From the NCBI GenBank assembly GCA_021464415.1, contig CM038466.1, forward strand, positions 27,219,017-27,283,016: DNA of 64,000 nucleotides, read 5' to 3'. Below are positions 1-11,348 of this stretch, in pieces; position 1 is the stretch's first letter; each line of letters opens with the position of its first letter. The notes under the pieces are model-generated. The model did no database searches and was not told the origin of the DNA. It saw only the letters and a list, made by a program, of their open reading frames with translations. Both the position numbers and the translations under genes were made by a program. Source of the stretch: Lonicera japonica. Lineage: Eukaryota; Streptophyta; Magnoliopsida; Dipsacales; Caprifoliaceae.

Positions 1-2077
1 AAGCTGCCGAACTGAATTACCCCAGAGTGGAGAAATTGGCCTATGCTCTACTCATCACCTCTCGAAAACTAAGACCTTATTTTCATGCCCACGCCATAGA
101 CGTGCTCACTGACTAGCCGTTGCGAAGGATCCTCGACAGGCCGGAGCAATCAGGCCGGCTGGCTATACGGGCTGTAGAACTCGTGCAATTTGTGATTAAC
201 TACAATTCGCGGACCTCAATTAGGGGCCAGGCCGTTGCCGATTTCATAACCGAATTCACTTACGATGAAGATCAAATTGAAGAATCGCCAGAGCTAATAC
301 CACTTGCAGACCCGAGCACCTCAACCCCGGCCAATTTAATGAATTTGCTACTTGGAGTATCCATATGGGTCTTGCACGCCGATGGTGCCTCTAACCTGCA
401 AGGATCTGGAGCTGGTGTGGTGCTAATAACTCCTGAGGCTAACGTCCTGGAGATACCGCTGAAATTCCTATTCAAAGCTTCTAATAATGAGGTTGAGTAC
501 GAGGCCATAATCTCAGGCTTGAGAATAGCCAGCGACCTGGGGGCAAGGCAAATGGTGGTCTACAACGATTCCGCGGTAGTGATTGGCCAATTACTCGGCT
601 GCAATATGGCAAAAGAAGATCGCATGCCGGCATAAGTTAGCAAAGGCCAAAGAGGCGGCTCAGAAGTACTCCAACATAATCTTCGTCAAAGTCCCGGGAG
701 CTCAAAATAACAAGGCAGACCGCCTGGCCAAGCTTGCTACGACTTCAGACCTACCAAGTGGGGTGCACATCGAATATCTGGAGAAGAAAGCCATAAATGA
801 GCCCACACGGCTGGACGTGGCCCCAGTACAGATCTGTAAATGCTGGATTAATCCAATCTTGAATTACTTTATCGATGAGACTCTCCCTGAGGACAGAAAG
901 ATGGCCAAGAGAATAAAATATATGTCCAACCGATACGTGGTCATTGAAGCAACGCTGTACAAAAGGGGATACGCCATCCCTTTCCTGCTATGTTTACATC
1001 CACACCAAGCCCGAGTAGCTATGTTGGAAATCCATAAAGGCTTGTGCGAGGGACATCCGGGAGCTCGGTCACTAGCGCTCAAGGTCGGCAGGCAGGGCTA
1101 CTTCTGGCCCACTATCTTGTAGGATGCTAAAGAGCTAGTAAGGAGATGTGACAAGTGCCAGCGATTCGCCAACATTCTGCAACTTCCCTCAGAGATCATG
1201 ACTCCCGTCAGCAGTCCGTGGCCTTTCTCTCAATGGGGTATGGACATAGTGGGACCTTTTTCGCTGGGCAAAGGACAGACCAAATTCGCATTGGTAGCCA
1301 TTGATTATTTCACTAAGTGGGCTGAGGCCGAAGCGCTAACAACCATTACCACCTTGAAGATCCAGAATTTCGTATGGAGGAACATCATCTGTCGTTTCGG
1401 GCTCTCCAAAGTATTGATCACTGATAACGGGAAGCAATTCGACTGCGATCACTTTAGGGACTTCTGCGAAGGATACAGAATCGAAAATCACTACAACTCT
1501 TATTCACCCCCAGGCCAATGGCCAGGTAAAAGTCACCAACCGAACGTTGCTGAACTCGTTGAAAAAAAGACTTGACGATGCAAAGGGAAACTGGTCTGAA
1601 GAGCTCCCCTCAGTACTATGGGCTTACAGAACCAAGATCAGAGGCCCAACAGGCGAAACCCCTTTCTCCCTAACCTATGGAACAGAGGCAGTTATCCCGG
1701 TGGAAATGGGGGTCCCGACTTACAGAATCAGCCGCTATGACCCAGCTCTCAATGAGAAGGACCTGATGGCCAACCTAGATCTTCTCGAGAAAAAGAGAGG
1801 ACAAGCTCAGATCAAAGAAGAAGCCTATAAGAGAAGCATGGTGAAAAGTTACAACAAAAGGGTTAAGCGCTGAAGTTTGAATGTTAGCGACTTGGCGCTC
1901 CGAAAAGCCACATTGGCGACAAAAATTTTTGAGCATGGCAAACTCGCAGCCAAGTGGGAAGGCCCCTATGTGGTCACTAAAGTCTGCAGGCCATGCACTT
2001 ATTACCTAAAGACTTCAGACGGCATGGAGCTCATGAGGCTGTGGAACATAGAACATCTTAAGAAATACTACCCTTAA
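1..2077 (+). pseudogene. Ty3/gypsy Tat-clade pol, 3' part (RT-RNase H end, second RNase H, integrase), decayed
   Basis: This is the C-terminal part of a retrotransposon polyprotein, cut by the window start. From 1 to about 290 it reads as the RNase H domain attached to reverse transcriptase. A second RNase H-like domain follows (about 340-720) with motifs HADGAS, NNEVEYEA and VYNDS; a dual RNase H is a hallmark of the Tat clade. The integrase has the zinc-finger pair RRCDKCQRF near 1140-1170, a core with GMDIVGPF (near 1235) and LITDNGKQF (near 1418), and a C-terminal KWEGPY segment near 1950. The frame is broken by TAG at 114-116 and 1120-1122, TGA at 1871-1873, and frameshifts near 600 and 1505. 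At the position of the third acidic residue of the DDE triad I read Lys (GQVK instead of GQVE). The copy is therefore inactive. The clade call rests on motif reading. Confidence 0.9.
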
Positions 2078-2154
2078 GATATGACATCCTGTACTTTTGA
2101 TTCGAAAGAATGTGAGCGAAATATTTTACTAATGTACTTCGTTATTTGTAATTC

Positions 2155-2715
2155 ACACTGTTTACAAAAAATCCTCTCACAAAGAGGTCAGTTTAGTGGG
2201 TGTTCAGCTCGACCAGAAGCACACTCACACTCTGTTTACAAAAACTCTCTCACAAATAGGTCAGTTTAGTGAGTGTTCAGCTCAACCAGAAGCACACTTA
2301 CACTCTGTTTACAACAATCCTCTCACAGAGATGTCAGTTTAGTTAGTGTTCAGCTCGACTAGAAGCACATTCACACTCTGTTTACAAAAAAAAACCCTCT
2401 CACGAAGAGGTCAGTTTAGTGAGTGTTTAGCTCGACCAGAAGCACACTCACACTCTGTTTACAAAAAACCTCTCACAAAAAGGTCAGTTTAGTAAGTGCT
2501 CAGCTCGACCAGAAGCACACTCACACTCTGTTTACAAAAAAACCCTCTCACAAAGAGGTCAGTTTAGTGAGTGTTCAGCTCGACCAGAAGCACACTCACA
2601 CTCTGTTTATAAAAAACCCTCTCACAAAAGAGATCAGTTTAGTGAGTGTTCAGCTCGACCAGAAACACACTCACACTTTGTTTAAAAAAAAACCTCTCAC
2701 AAAGAGGTCAATTGA
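2155..2715. repeat. Tandem array of ~74-bp repeats downstream of gypsy pol
   Basis: Eight occurrences of the motif GGTCAGTTTAGTGAGTG or a variant fall at about 2188, 2261, 2334, 2411, 2484, 2559, 2634 and 2708, so the period is 73-77 bp. Each unit also holds GCTCGACCAGAAGCACAC and CACTCTGTTTACAAA. The array sits between the end of pol and the antisense gene. This is where Tat-clade elements such as Retand are known to carry hypervariable tandem repeats that can seed satellites. The unit length is close to a multiple of three, which gives a spurious repetitive open frame at 2423-2752. Confidence 0.92.
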
Positions 2716-3007
2716 TGGAGGCGTGACACTTGTTTGGTTTTTGACTACGTAGTGGGGGCATTAATACACCTGTAGAGCTAATATATCTACAGAAGCTCAC
2801 TCCGCTATGTCTCACACGTACAACGCAGACAAAAACAGAAACAAGAATAAAAACAAAACAGGTAACGATACTTTCCAACACCCAAAACTATCATTTCCAT
2901 TCAATAATAAAAAGATTACACGGGCCCTAGATTTCTATACAAGGGAGTTATCAGAATTATGAAAGATTACATGGGTCCTAGATTCCTATACAAAAGAGCT
3001 GTTACAG
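2716..3007. other. Gypsy internal spacer between repeat array and antisense gene
   Basis: No gene is visible. It contains a G-rich run (GTAGTGGGGGCA near 2749) resembling a polypurine tract and an imperfect local duplication (ACATGGGTCCTAGATT near 2970 and ACGGGCCCTAGATT near 2920). It probably holds the 3' untranslated end of the antisense gene. Confidence 0.4.
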
Positions 3008-5810
3008 CTACTGTTCATCACCATCGCCAGTCTCTGCTCTGGACCTCGTGGGGGAAGGGACACCAGTCTCCCACTTGGTGAGAATGTCAGGCTCCTCGGT
3101 CCGTATTAACTGCAGCACGACAAGGGCGTTAGTCCTCTTTTCTGCTATCTTAAGCCCCAGCTCGAGAGTCATCTCGACCTCTGAAGGAGCCTCTAACCCC
3201 TCGAGCTCCTCTGATCGCTGCAACGCCCACTCCTTACATTTGCAAAAACCAGTTACGAAAGAATCGAAAATCCTCAGTAATAGCTCCTCTGAGTTGCAGA
3301 AGTCCTCGACGGCTTGAGCTCTTAACTCAGGAAAGGATTCCTTCATCCCCTTTAACTCATCCTCCAGATTAGAGAGTCGAACTTGTGTGCTTCTAAGGGC
3401 CGCCTCAGTATATTTCCTCTTTTTACGCTCTGGCTCAGAGGACTGTTGAGCCAATTCAAGTGCAGACCCAGCGGCCTGGAGATCCCTTCTGGTGGTGATT
3501 AACTCTTTCTTGAAGCTGAAGGCCCCCTGCTTTGATACCTCACACTCTCGCCCTAACGCCTTGTACTCAGACTCTAAGCAGGATAACATGGCTTTGAAGT
3601 CATCCACTTTACTCTTCAGACCCTCTATTTCTGACAAGGCGTTAGTCAGCTGGTCCAGCATGACTTTTTTGTCATTCTCAGCCCTCTCTAAGTCGCTATT
3701 TGCAATATAGAGCTCATTTTGTGTTCTGGTGAGCTCTTCCTGAAGGACTGAGTTGGCCACTGCATTGGAACCCTCCTCATCCAAGTGCAGGGTCGAGAAG
3801 AATAGGTTCATGGCCTGCGAAGAAACAAAAAAAGAGGTCATGCTTAAGGATATCAGGAAAATTAACTCGGAATAAAAGAAACACGCACCTGACTCATGTG
3901 AAGGCTGAAGAAGCTGGCCAGCGAGCTCGTCCCTCTCTTCTTTGCCTGCTTTAGAACCTTTTGTGATAAAGGAGGCAGGGAGTAGCCCTGCACAAAAAAC
4001 GCAGAACCACCCTGGACCTAGGATCGGGCGCTACCACATCAGCTCGCCCCTTAGAGGTCGACGTCGGGGCATCCTTGGCTCCCATGATCACTACATCCTC
4101 TTCAGTGGTCCCCAGCTTCTTGACAACTTCAAAGTTCTTGCGAGCAGGACTGGGGGATTTACCTCCCAAAGTCCCCCTCCTCTCCAAAGAAGTCCTTTCG
4201 GGGTTAAGAGGATGGAAGTCCTCCAAAGGGGCATTGATGAGCTCCACCTAAGTTTGCACATTTTTCGGTGGAGGACTAGCAGGTCTGACAGCATCCACTG
4301 AGAGTGGTATAAAAGCCTAAGGCTGCTTCGAGGTGTTTTCCTTAACTCTACCTAACCCCTTTGATCTCTTGAAGGGAGGCAAGCCCCTGGCCAGTGCGGT
4401 CCTCTTTTTTGTTGCCTTCTCGGTGTTCACTTTGAAGGCCAGGGCTGGGATATATATATATAAAAAAAAATAGCAAAGTCAGAAAATGCGAAAAGCAAGG
4501 GTTAGGAGCATAAGAAGAAAAAGAAGAGCGGTCGAAAACTTACGTTTCTTTGGCACCATAGGCACCTGTTGGAGAGGGGCTATGGTCAACACTATGTCTC
4601 CAGGAGAGACCGACTGAACTTCCCCTTCGGAGCTTTCTTGTGGAGGTCCAGCTTCGGGAACTCGGTCACTACCCCCTTTCTGAATAGCCTTAGTTGATTC
4701 GAGCCCGGGGTCGTTCCACTCTGACGGCAGAATTACATCCAAAGGAGGAAGGTCCTCCACAGTAAGGACGTGGGGCTCTGTGCTAGAAGGTCTGGGGCCC
4801 AAGCCGTACCTCCACAGCATCTTAGGAGCCACGATATCCACATAATGTTTAAAGAAGAAATCTTTGGCATCTTCTATCCAGGGCGTCTTCACTTGGACCG
4901 GTCTCTTCTTCTTTACTGAGATACAAGAAACAAAGAAAAATGTCAGGAGCCCTGGCGTTGAAGGCATAAACAAACCCGTTTAGCACTAAAGAAGAAACTT
5001 ACTGATGGAATCGGGCTCTGAAACCCAGCGTTTGAAGTCGTGGATACTGGGACACCTTGAGTCATGTTCCCAATCTTCCCCTGAGACGAAGAAGAACCGT
5101 TTTTTCTAGTTGGGGATGCTATCAGGAAGGCCATGGATGATCTTCGAGGCCCCTAGCCTAGTGGGACAGTTGAAAACACCCTTATTCTTCTTACCACTGT
5201 CCTTTGGTTGAAACAAGGAGGTGAACTCCTCCATGGTGATGTTGTGGCTCCCAACAGAAACGACTCTAAATATCAACATCGATCCTATTAGGCAGGACCA
5301 CATGTTTGGGCTAACTTGAGTAGGGGCAAGGTCCATCGTTACCAATAATTCCCTCACATGGTCATCCATGGGGAATCTCAGTCCATGCTCAAAGGTCGAA
5401 GGTATACGAAAACTGACTAGAGAGCTGAGATACTCTGAGTACTGGTCAATGGCCTTTAAGTCGTCAGGCACACAAGGAGGGAGACAGATGAGAACTGACT
5501 CTCCCTCACTATCCAAAATTTCAATGGACCTCACATTAGGAAGAAGGCGGGGTGCGTTTGCCTCAGGGAGGGGGGGCTGCTCTACATTGGAAGGGTTTCC
5601 CTGACCCTAGGCCTGACTAGTGAAATATTCCATTAGATCCGCTAAAGTATGTAGAGGATAATAAGGAGCAAAATGGGGAATCAACCTAATGAAGGTACCC
5701 AGAGAAACGCTCGAAAACCTCTTGAAGGAGTTCTCAGAGAAAGGTTTGTAAGCCAGGGTAAGGGGACGACGCAACAATAAATGGTGCTTTGGAGGCTCTA
5801 AGTCTCTAAC
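3008..5810 (-). pseudogene. Spliced antisense gene of the Tat-clade element (PF04195-like N-terminus, coiled-coil C-terminus)
   Basis: This gene runs opposite to pol. My model reads: exon 1 from about 5810 to 5003 (donor GTAAGT at 5002), exon 2 4915-4545 or 4544 (acceptor CTCAG, donor GTAAGT at 4543), exon 3 4444-3890 (acceptor CCCAG, donor GTGCGT), and exon 4 about 3811-3008 (acceptor CGCAG). Exon 1 reads like the 'putative gypsy type transposon' domain PF04195, with segments such as FKRFSSVSLGTFIRLIP and NKGVFNCPTRLG. Exon 4 is a Glu/Lys/Leu-rich coiled coil. Antisense genes in this position are known from Tat elements such as Grande and Retand; their function is not known. In-frame TAG codons at 5609-5607, 5108-5106, 4319-4317 and 4250-4248 show it is dead here. 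No convincing ATG was found; the first in-frame one is at 5633. Confidence 0.78.
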
Positions 5811-5873
5811 GTACCTAGGGTTTAAGAGAAGAAGAAATGGAAAGTGAAATAAAAATCCTCTAAGGCATGAGAG

Positions 5874-5881
5874 CTTTTATA
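5874..5881 (-). promoter_or_regulatory. TATA box of the antisense transposon gene
   Basis: The minus strand reads TATAAAAG, followed by a pyrimidine-rich leader and then the long open frame of the antisense gene starting about 60-70 bases downstream. Position and sequence fit an RNA polymerase II core promoter separate from the LTR promoter. Confidence 0.6.
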
Positions 5882-5899
5882 AGGCGTGTTGGATAAACG

Positions 5900-7041
5900 A
5901 AGTGTCTTGTCAAAGGCATTAACTATCTAATCGGGTACATACCGCCAACACAATCTCCAAGGAATATGGAGCGGTCGTATTAATTAAACATTGAAGTCGC
6001 CCCAGAAAGCTCGAACCAAGTCAGAGACCCTTGAAATTCGAGATATCCGATATGACTCAGGACGAAATTAATCCTAACTTCCCTCGAAAGTTCCCGTACA
6101 TATCACTCGGTACACAGAGCTCGGGGGACCTCCCAAATAACCTGAAACGTTGATTCTTATCCTCCTCAACCAACCCCCTGAGTTGGATGACAAGGATAGG
6201 GGCAATTGATGGTGCGGATTACTTGTGCGGTCTTCCCCGCCAACCTTGGGCTGACACATGGCCGCCCACCAACCCTGCCGTCGAGCTCATTGCCGGATAG
6301 GGAGCTCGGAGAAGACTTACCATGACCTCGTGAGGGAAGTGGATTTCTTGCTTGAGGGCCGATTTCGAATTACGTATTGTAAACGCGAGCTACGAAGCCC
6401 TTTCGACGAGCTCAGAAATTCTCTCTCTCTCTCTCTCTTCATCGTCGTCCAACCACTCTGCCAGAGCGGGTGGCGGGGGCATGGGCGACTATTACCTGCT
6501 CTGCAGAGCATGCATAATTTCTCTTACCTTTATTAAATGCACACCCACTGCATTTAATGCACCGGAATTCATGGAGAAATAAGGTCAGAGTTGGTACTGA
6601 TGCAGGCATGGCTCCAGGCTCACTCTGGACTCCCTGGCCGCGCGTTCTCCCCAGTGATATATATACCAGGGGCATTTACTCCCCTCAACAACCAAGAACA
6701 AAAAAAAGGAGAGACAGTTCACAACCGAACTCCTCATGTAGAAATTAGACTAGCATTAGCTCAGCTTCCTAATTCTACTGTAATATCAAGAAAGTGGAGT
6801 GATAAGAGAGACATTTGTAAGTTTGTATGCTTGTAAATCTATTATTAATACAAAGCAAACCGAGCTCTGAGCTCTATTCCACAGGGGAAGAGTAACTCGT
6901 ATCTTCATACGAGGCCAACCTCCTCTATAAACTATTGACTCTCCTAAATTCAGCACTTTCCTCTTCATTACCCTAATCATTGGTCATCATCGAATTGACT
7001 GCGTGGCGCTAAAAGCAACTTTCTAGTTTTTAGCACCAACA
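5900..7041 (+). repeat. Probable 3' LTR of the gypsy element
   Basis: The region carries a TATA-like run followed by a transcribed-looking stretch and ends in TTAGCACCAACA, compatible with the CA end of an LTR. The 5' LTR lies outside the window, so neither the left boundary nor a target-site duplication can be verified. The 5900 start is a guess. Confidence 0.4.
6658..6665 (+). promoter_or_regulatory. TATA box in the gypsy LTR
   Basis: TATATATA follows a GC-rich stretch and precedes the CAGGGGCATTTACTCCCC segment, the usual layout of an LTR promoter. The call depends on the LTR assignment. Confidence 0.45.
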
Positions 7042-8320
7042 CTAGGTATTACGCACACTTGAGGCACATTTAAATAAAAAAAATGATAATTAATAATTGT
7101 ATGTCATCATACAAAGAAAACGTGTGAATTTAATATAAAAATATATTTACAGTACCTACACGGGAATGCTGGTGAGATCTTATCACTCTACCTATAAAAT
7201 AAAGCAGGAATGGTATTTTAAATAAAAAAACAAAGGGGCAATTAAGCATAAGGGCTCATTCTAATAATAAAATAATTATAAAGGATACTTAAAAATTAGC
7301 TGTGTAAATTAAAGACACTATACAAAAAAGACACTAATACCCATTTCTTATAACATCTCACGTCTCATTATAACACTAATAGCAACCAGAAGGTGCTAAA
7401 TGCATTTAGCACCAACCAGAAGGTGCTAAACCACAACCAAAATGTGTTAAATACATTTAGCACCAACTAGAAAGTGCTAAACCACAACAAGAATGTGCTA
7501 AATGCATTTAGCACCAACTAGAAAGTGCTAAATCACAACTAGAAGGTGCTAAATGCATTACCACCAACTAGGAGGTGCTAAATGCATTTAACACCAACCA
7601 GAAGGTACTAAACAACAACCAGAAGGTGCTAAATGTATTTACCACCAACAAGGAGGTGCTAAACCACAACCAGAAAGTGCTAAATGCATTTAACACCAAC
7701 CAGAATGTACTAAACCACAACCAGAAGGTGCTAAATGCATTTAACGTTTTTTAGTTAAGATTTAAGATATTTTATAAATTACTAGGTATTACCCACACTT
7801 GATGGCACAATTAAATAAAAAAAATGATAATTAATAATTCTATGTCATCATACAAAGAAAACGTGTGAATTTAATATAAAAATATATTTACAGTACCTAC
7901 ACGGGAACGCTGGTGAGATCTTATCACTCTACCTGTAAAATAAAGCAGGAATGGTATTTTAAATAGAAAAAGAAAGGGGCAATTAAGCATAAGAGCTCAT
8001 TCTAATAATAAAATAATTATAAAGTATACTTAAAAATTAGACGTATTAATTAAGGACATGTACAAAAAAGACACTAATACCGCTTCATTATAACATCTCA
8101 CGTCTCATTATGACACTAACAGCAACCAAAAGGTACTAAATGCATTTAGCACCAACCATAAGGTGCTAAACAACAACCAAAATGTGCTAAATACATTTAG
8201 CACCAACTAGAAGGTGTTAAACCACAACCAGAAAGTGCTAAATCACAACCAGAATGTGCTAAATGCATTTACCACAACCAAAATGTGCTAAATAGCACCT
8301 TCTGGTTGGTGGTAAACTTG
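7041..8320 (-). mobile_element. Head-to-tail 740-bp duplication with Helitron-like 3' ends
   Basis: ACTAGGTATTA followed by about 350 nearly identical bases occurs at 7041 and again at 7781, an offset of exactly 740. Read on the minus strand, each copy ends in ...TACCTAGT, the CTRRT terminus of Helitrons. The GC hairpin expected just inside is degenerate (CCCACACTTGATGGCAC on + at copy 2). The rest of each unit is a palindromic minisatellite. A tandem dimer of Helitron-like units is the simplest reading, but the 5' TC ends were not found. Confidence 0.5.
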
Positions 8321-9030
8321 AATTTCTTGAACTTTTTCCTCTTCTGCTTTTTAAATGGTTTGATAAAAGAATCATCAGAATATTTCTTGGAGGATTTAGA
8401 GGACTTCCGATACTTCTTTTTCTTGTAAGATTTTTTGTGTTAAGAACAATGTTTCGATGTCTCTTTGTGAGTAGTTTCCTTATTGGAAAACTTATGATTT
8501 CAAGGTTTTAAGTTATAAGCACTTCTTTTTTGATATAATGATAAAGCTTTCTCTATTATATGAGCTAATAATTTTCAGTGATATTTATACTTTGATTAGT
8601 ATGAAAATTCTGAGGAATGTTTAGTATGCTCTACAGCTGCCACTATTCATACCACCAACCAAAAGGTGCTATTTAACACATTTTGGTTGTGGTAAATGCA
8701 TTTAGCACCAACCAGAAGGTGCTAAATGTATTTACAACCAACCAGAAAGTGCTAAACTACAACCAGAAGGTGCTAAATACATTTAACACCAACCAGAATG
8801 TACTAAATCACAACCAGAAAGTGCTAAATGCATTTAGCATCTTAACTAGAAAGTGCTAAATGCATTTAGCACCACCTGGACAAGGTACTAAATGCATTTA
8901 GCACTACAACCAGAAGGTGCTAAATGTGGTCCAGGTGGTTCTAAATACATTTAGCACCACTTGGACAACAACAGAAGGTAGCACTACTTGGACAACAATC
9001 AGAAGGTGCTAAAATAATTTTAGCACCATT
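7380..9030. repeat. Palindromic minisatellite built on TGCTAAATGCATTTAGCA
   Basis: Dozens of degenerate units alternate ACCAACCAGAAGGTGCTAAA with the palindrome GCTAAATGCATTTAGC, in blocks 7380-7745, 8110-8320 and 8650-9030. Many units can fold as short hairpins. The array is shared with both copies of the 740-bp duplication, so it belongs to that element. Confidence 0.85.
8268..8703. repeat. Inverted repeat enclosing a ~330-bp unrelated segment
   Basis: The arm at about 8268-8318 (ATTTACCACAACCAAAATGTGC then TAGCACCTTCTGGTTGGTGG) returns in reverse complement at about 8650-8703. The enclosed 8319-8649 segment lacks the minisatellite. On the minus strand part of it reads as a Lys/Ser-rich peptide (for example KKQKRKKFKKFKF). 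It may be a captured gene fragment; I cannot name its source. Confidence 0.6.
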
Positions 9031-9848
9031 ACAAAATATAAAATAACAAAATTAATGAGATAAATATCCAGTCTATATATATATATATGTGTGTGTGTGT
9101 ATATATATGGATTGATGTAGGGTTCGTTAAAAAAAAAAGAATGATCAGATTTTTTTTTTCAAAATCCCGATGGGCTGTCGAAATTGGTCTATTTCTATAG
9201 TAAAACGAGCTCTTATCGTCTTGATTTTCACGAAAATTTCATAACTTTTAGCTAAATCCAACGGTTTAATCAAAAGTTATATCTATTTTATAATTGCCCC
9301 TGGAGAAAAAAGAAGAAGAAGATAATGAGAACGGCGCTCCTCCAAGCGATACAATTAGAGAATTAAGTAGTGGTGGTGGTGGTGGTGGAGGAAGTGAGGT
9401 CGTTGGTGAGACAGATGGAAGTATTTGATGGTTGAATGGAATTTAAAGAGGGAGAGATGGGGTATTGGAAGTTTAAGTGGGGGAGGAGGGGCTAAGAGAT
9501 GTTTATATTATGGGTATTTTTGTCCATCAACATTTATCATTTTTCTTAAAATAAATTAATATTATGAAAGATATCCTTATTGTAAAACCAAATTATGAAA
9601 TTAGTACTAGTTCTCTTTATTAAACATGAGTTCGTCCTTAGTGTTATAAAACATTACGGAGCGAGACCTTATAACCCATTATTTAAAAAAAAAGTGTGTA
9701 TTTGTTTTATAATAAAAATATAAAATGTTATTATGTTAAATATAATAATAATGGCACAAGGAGTTTTTAATTATAGTTATAAATTTTAGGCTGTGTTTGA
9801 CTTACATAGTAAGAGTGTAGTATATGTTTAGTGTTTATTTTATTGAAT
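9031..9848. other. Non-coding stretch with simple repeats
   Basis: It contains a TA/TG microsatellite near 9075-9108 and a GGT/GGA run near 9368-9395. The remainder is AT-rich with no gene or element boundary that I can recognise. Confidence 0.6.
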
Positions 9849-10992
9849 ACTAGGGTATATCCGTGCCATCCGGCACGATAAATTAAATAAGAATTGATAA
9901 TAAGATAAAAAGGAGTAACGTGTGATAAATCTAAATCGACAAACTTAGGTTCAATATATCTTCATGCTATAATAACTAAAAGTAGACTAGATTGGAGCGA
10001 GTTGTTTTTAATTTTTAAATAATCTTTTAATCATATTTTTTGATCTTATTTTGATTTTGGCAAAATAAGTTTTTAATAAATTAAACTCAAGGCCATATGT
10101 GAAAATAATTCAATCACCTCTGTTGCTGTGATTTGAAAATAGTTCAAAAATTTGACTGATATATTGTAAACACTCCTAAAAACGATTTACTAAGATGGTC
10201 AATAATGTACAAACATATAAAATACGTCCTTAAATGTTATTCAATAATTTTTATTATTTTTTTTACATAATTCTATAGTTATGATGGATCTCGTTTAATT
10301 GATCTTGATTGGTAGATTTTAAATATTAAATTTTGAATTTTTTATTTTAAGTTATGACATTTTAATGTAGAAAAACTGATTGATATGTGAAACTTTATTG
10401 TGTGTATATTACTGGTGTTAAATTTTACTCAATAATTTTTCTTAATTTTTTTTAGATAATTTTATAGTTATGATGAATCTTGTTTACTTCATAATTCCGT
10501 AGTCATGATAGATCTTGTTTAATTGATCTTGATTAGTAGATTTAAATATTATTTTTTTATGAAATTTCTTGATTAGTAGAGTTTAAATATTAAATTTTGA
10601 ATTATTTTTATTTTAAGTTATGGCATTTTTAATATAAAAATATTTATTGGTGTGTGAGAGTTTACTTTTGTGTATATTATTAGTGTTAAATGTTACTTGA
10701 TAATTTTTTTTTTTACATAATTCTATAGTTATGATGGATCTTGTTTAATTGATCTTAATTAGTAGATTTTAAATATTAAATTTTTATTAAATTTTTTATT
10801 GGTATGTGAGAATTTATTGTGTGTATATTATTGATGTGAGTGTTTTAACTTTGATGTGACATCTTGATGTGTGTATAAAACTCATCGAAGGGTGTAGAGT
10901 TAATGTACACCATAACATGTATATTTTTAACCATTAGGTTTTTATATTTTTTGAAAATAAATTTGATCAAACTTGGTGTTTTATAATATAGA
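9849..10992 (-). mobile_element. Non-autonomous Helitron-like element
   Basis: On the minus strand the 3' end is hairpin CGTGCCGGATGGCACGG, a short spacer, then CTAGT (plus strand ACTAG at 9849-9853). The opposite end reads TCTATATTATAAAAC on the minus strand (ends at 10992), matching the TC start of plant Helitrons. The interior is AT-rich and carries three diverged copies of a segment with TATAGTTATGATGGATCTTG (near 10275, 10460 and 10722). No Rep/helicase coding is present. Confidence 0.7.
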
Positions 10993-11348
10993 TAAAAGAA
11001 AATTATTTATTCAACTAATTTTTTTTTATTCTATCAAAAATAAAATTAATTAATTATTATTTTATCCTGTGGGATGGAAGTAAAAGTCCGGCGTAGAAGA
11101 TACCATCCACGATAAGCACGTGGTTTGGACTGTCGCGAGTGTCAAATGATTTGGAGAAGAAGGGTCCTACCAAAAGGAAAAAGGACAAAAAGATACGGGA
11201 CAATGATATAATAAAATGGGTAATCTTGTCGAGCAGATCTGATCTCTTTCCATCTTTTGCCTTATCTTCTCAGTTCTTGGTCTTATATTACAGTGAGAGA
11301 ATACAAAGATCAAAACAACAAACAGTGAGTGTGAATTAGTCGTGATCG
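10993..11348 (+). promoter_or_regulatory. Upstream region of CAD-A
   Basis: This gene-free stretch lies between the Helitron-like element and the CAD-A start codon. I see no clear TATA box; TTATATTA near 11282 is a weak candidate. The Helitron end lies only about 360 bp upstream of the ATG, so it may contribute upstream sequence to this paralog. Confidence 0.45.

Noticed and set aside
2155..2715. Regularly spaced repeats resembling a CRISPR array
   Set aside because: Whole 73-77-bp units are conserved with no unique spacers, in a plant retrotransposon.
2423..2752. Repetitive 109-residue open frame that looks like a tandem-repeat protein
   Set aside because: It is the translation of the 74-bp minisatellite, whose period happens to be close to a multiple of three; it has no independent coding signal.
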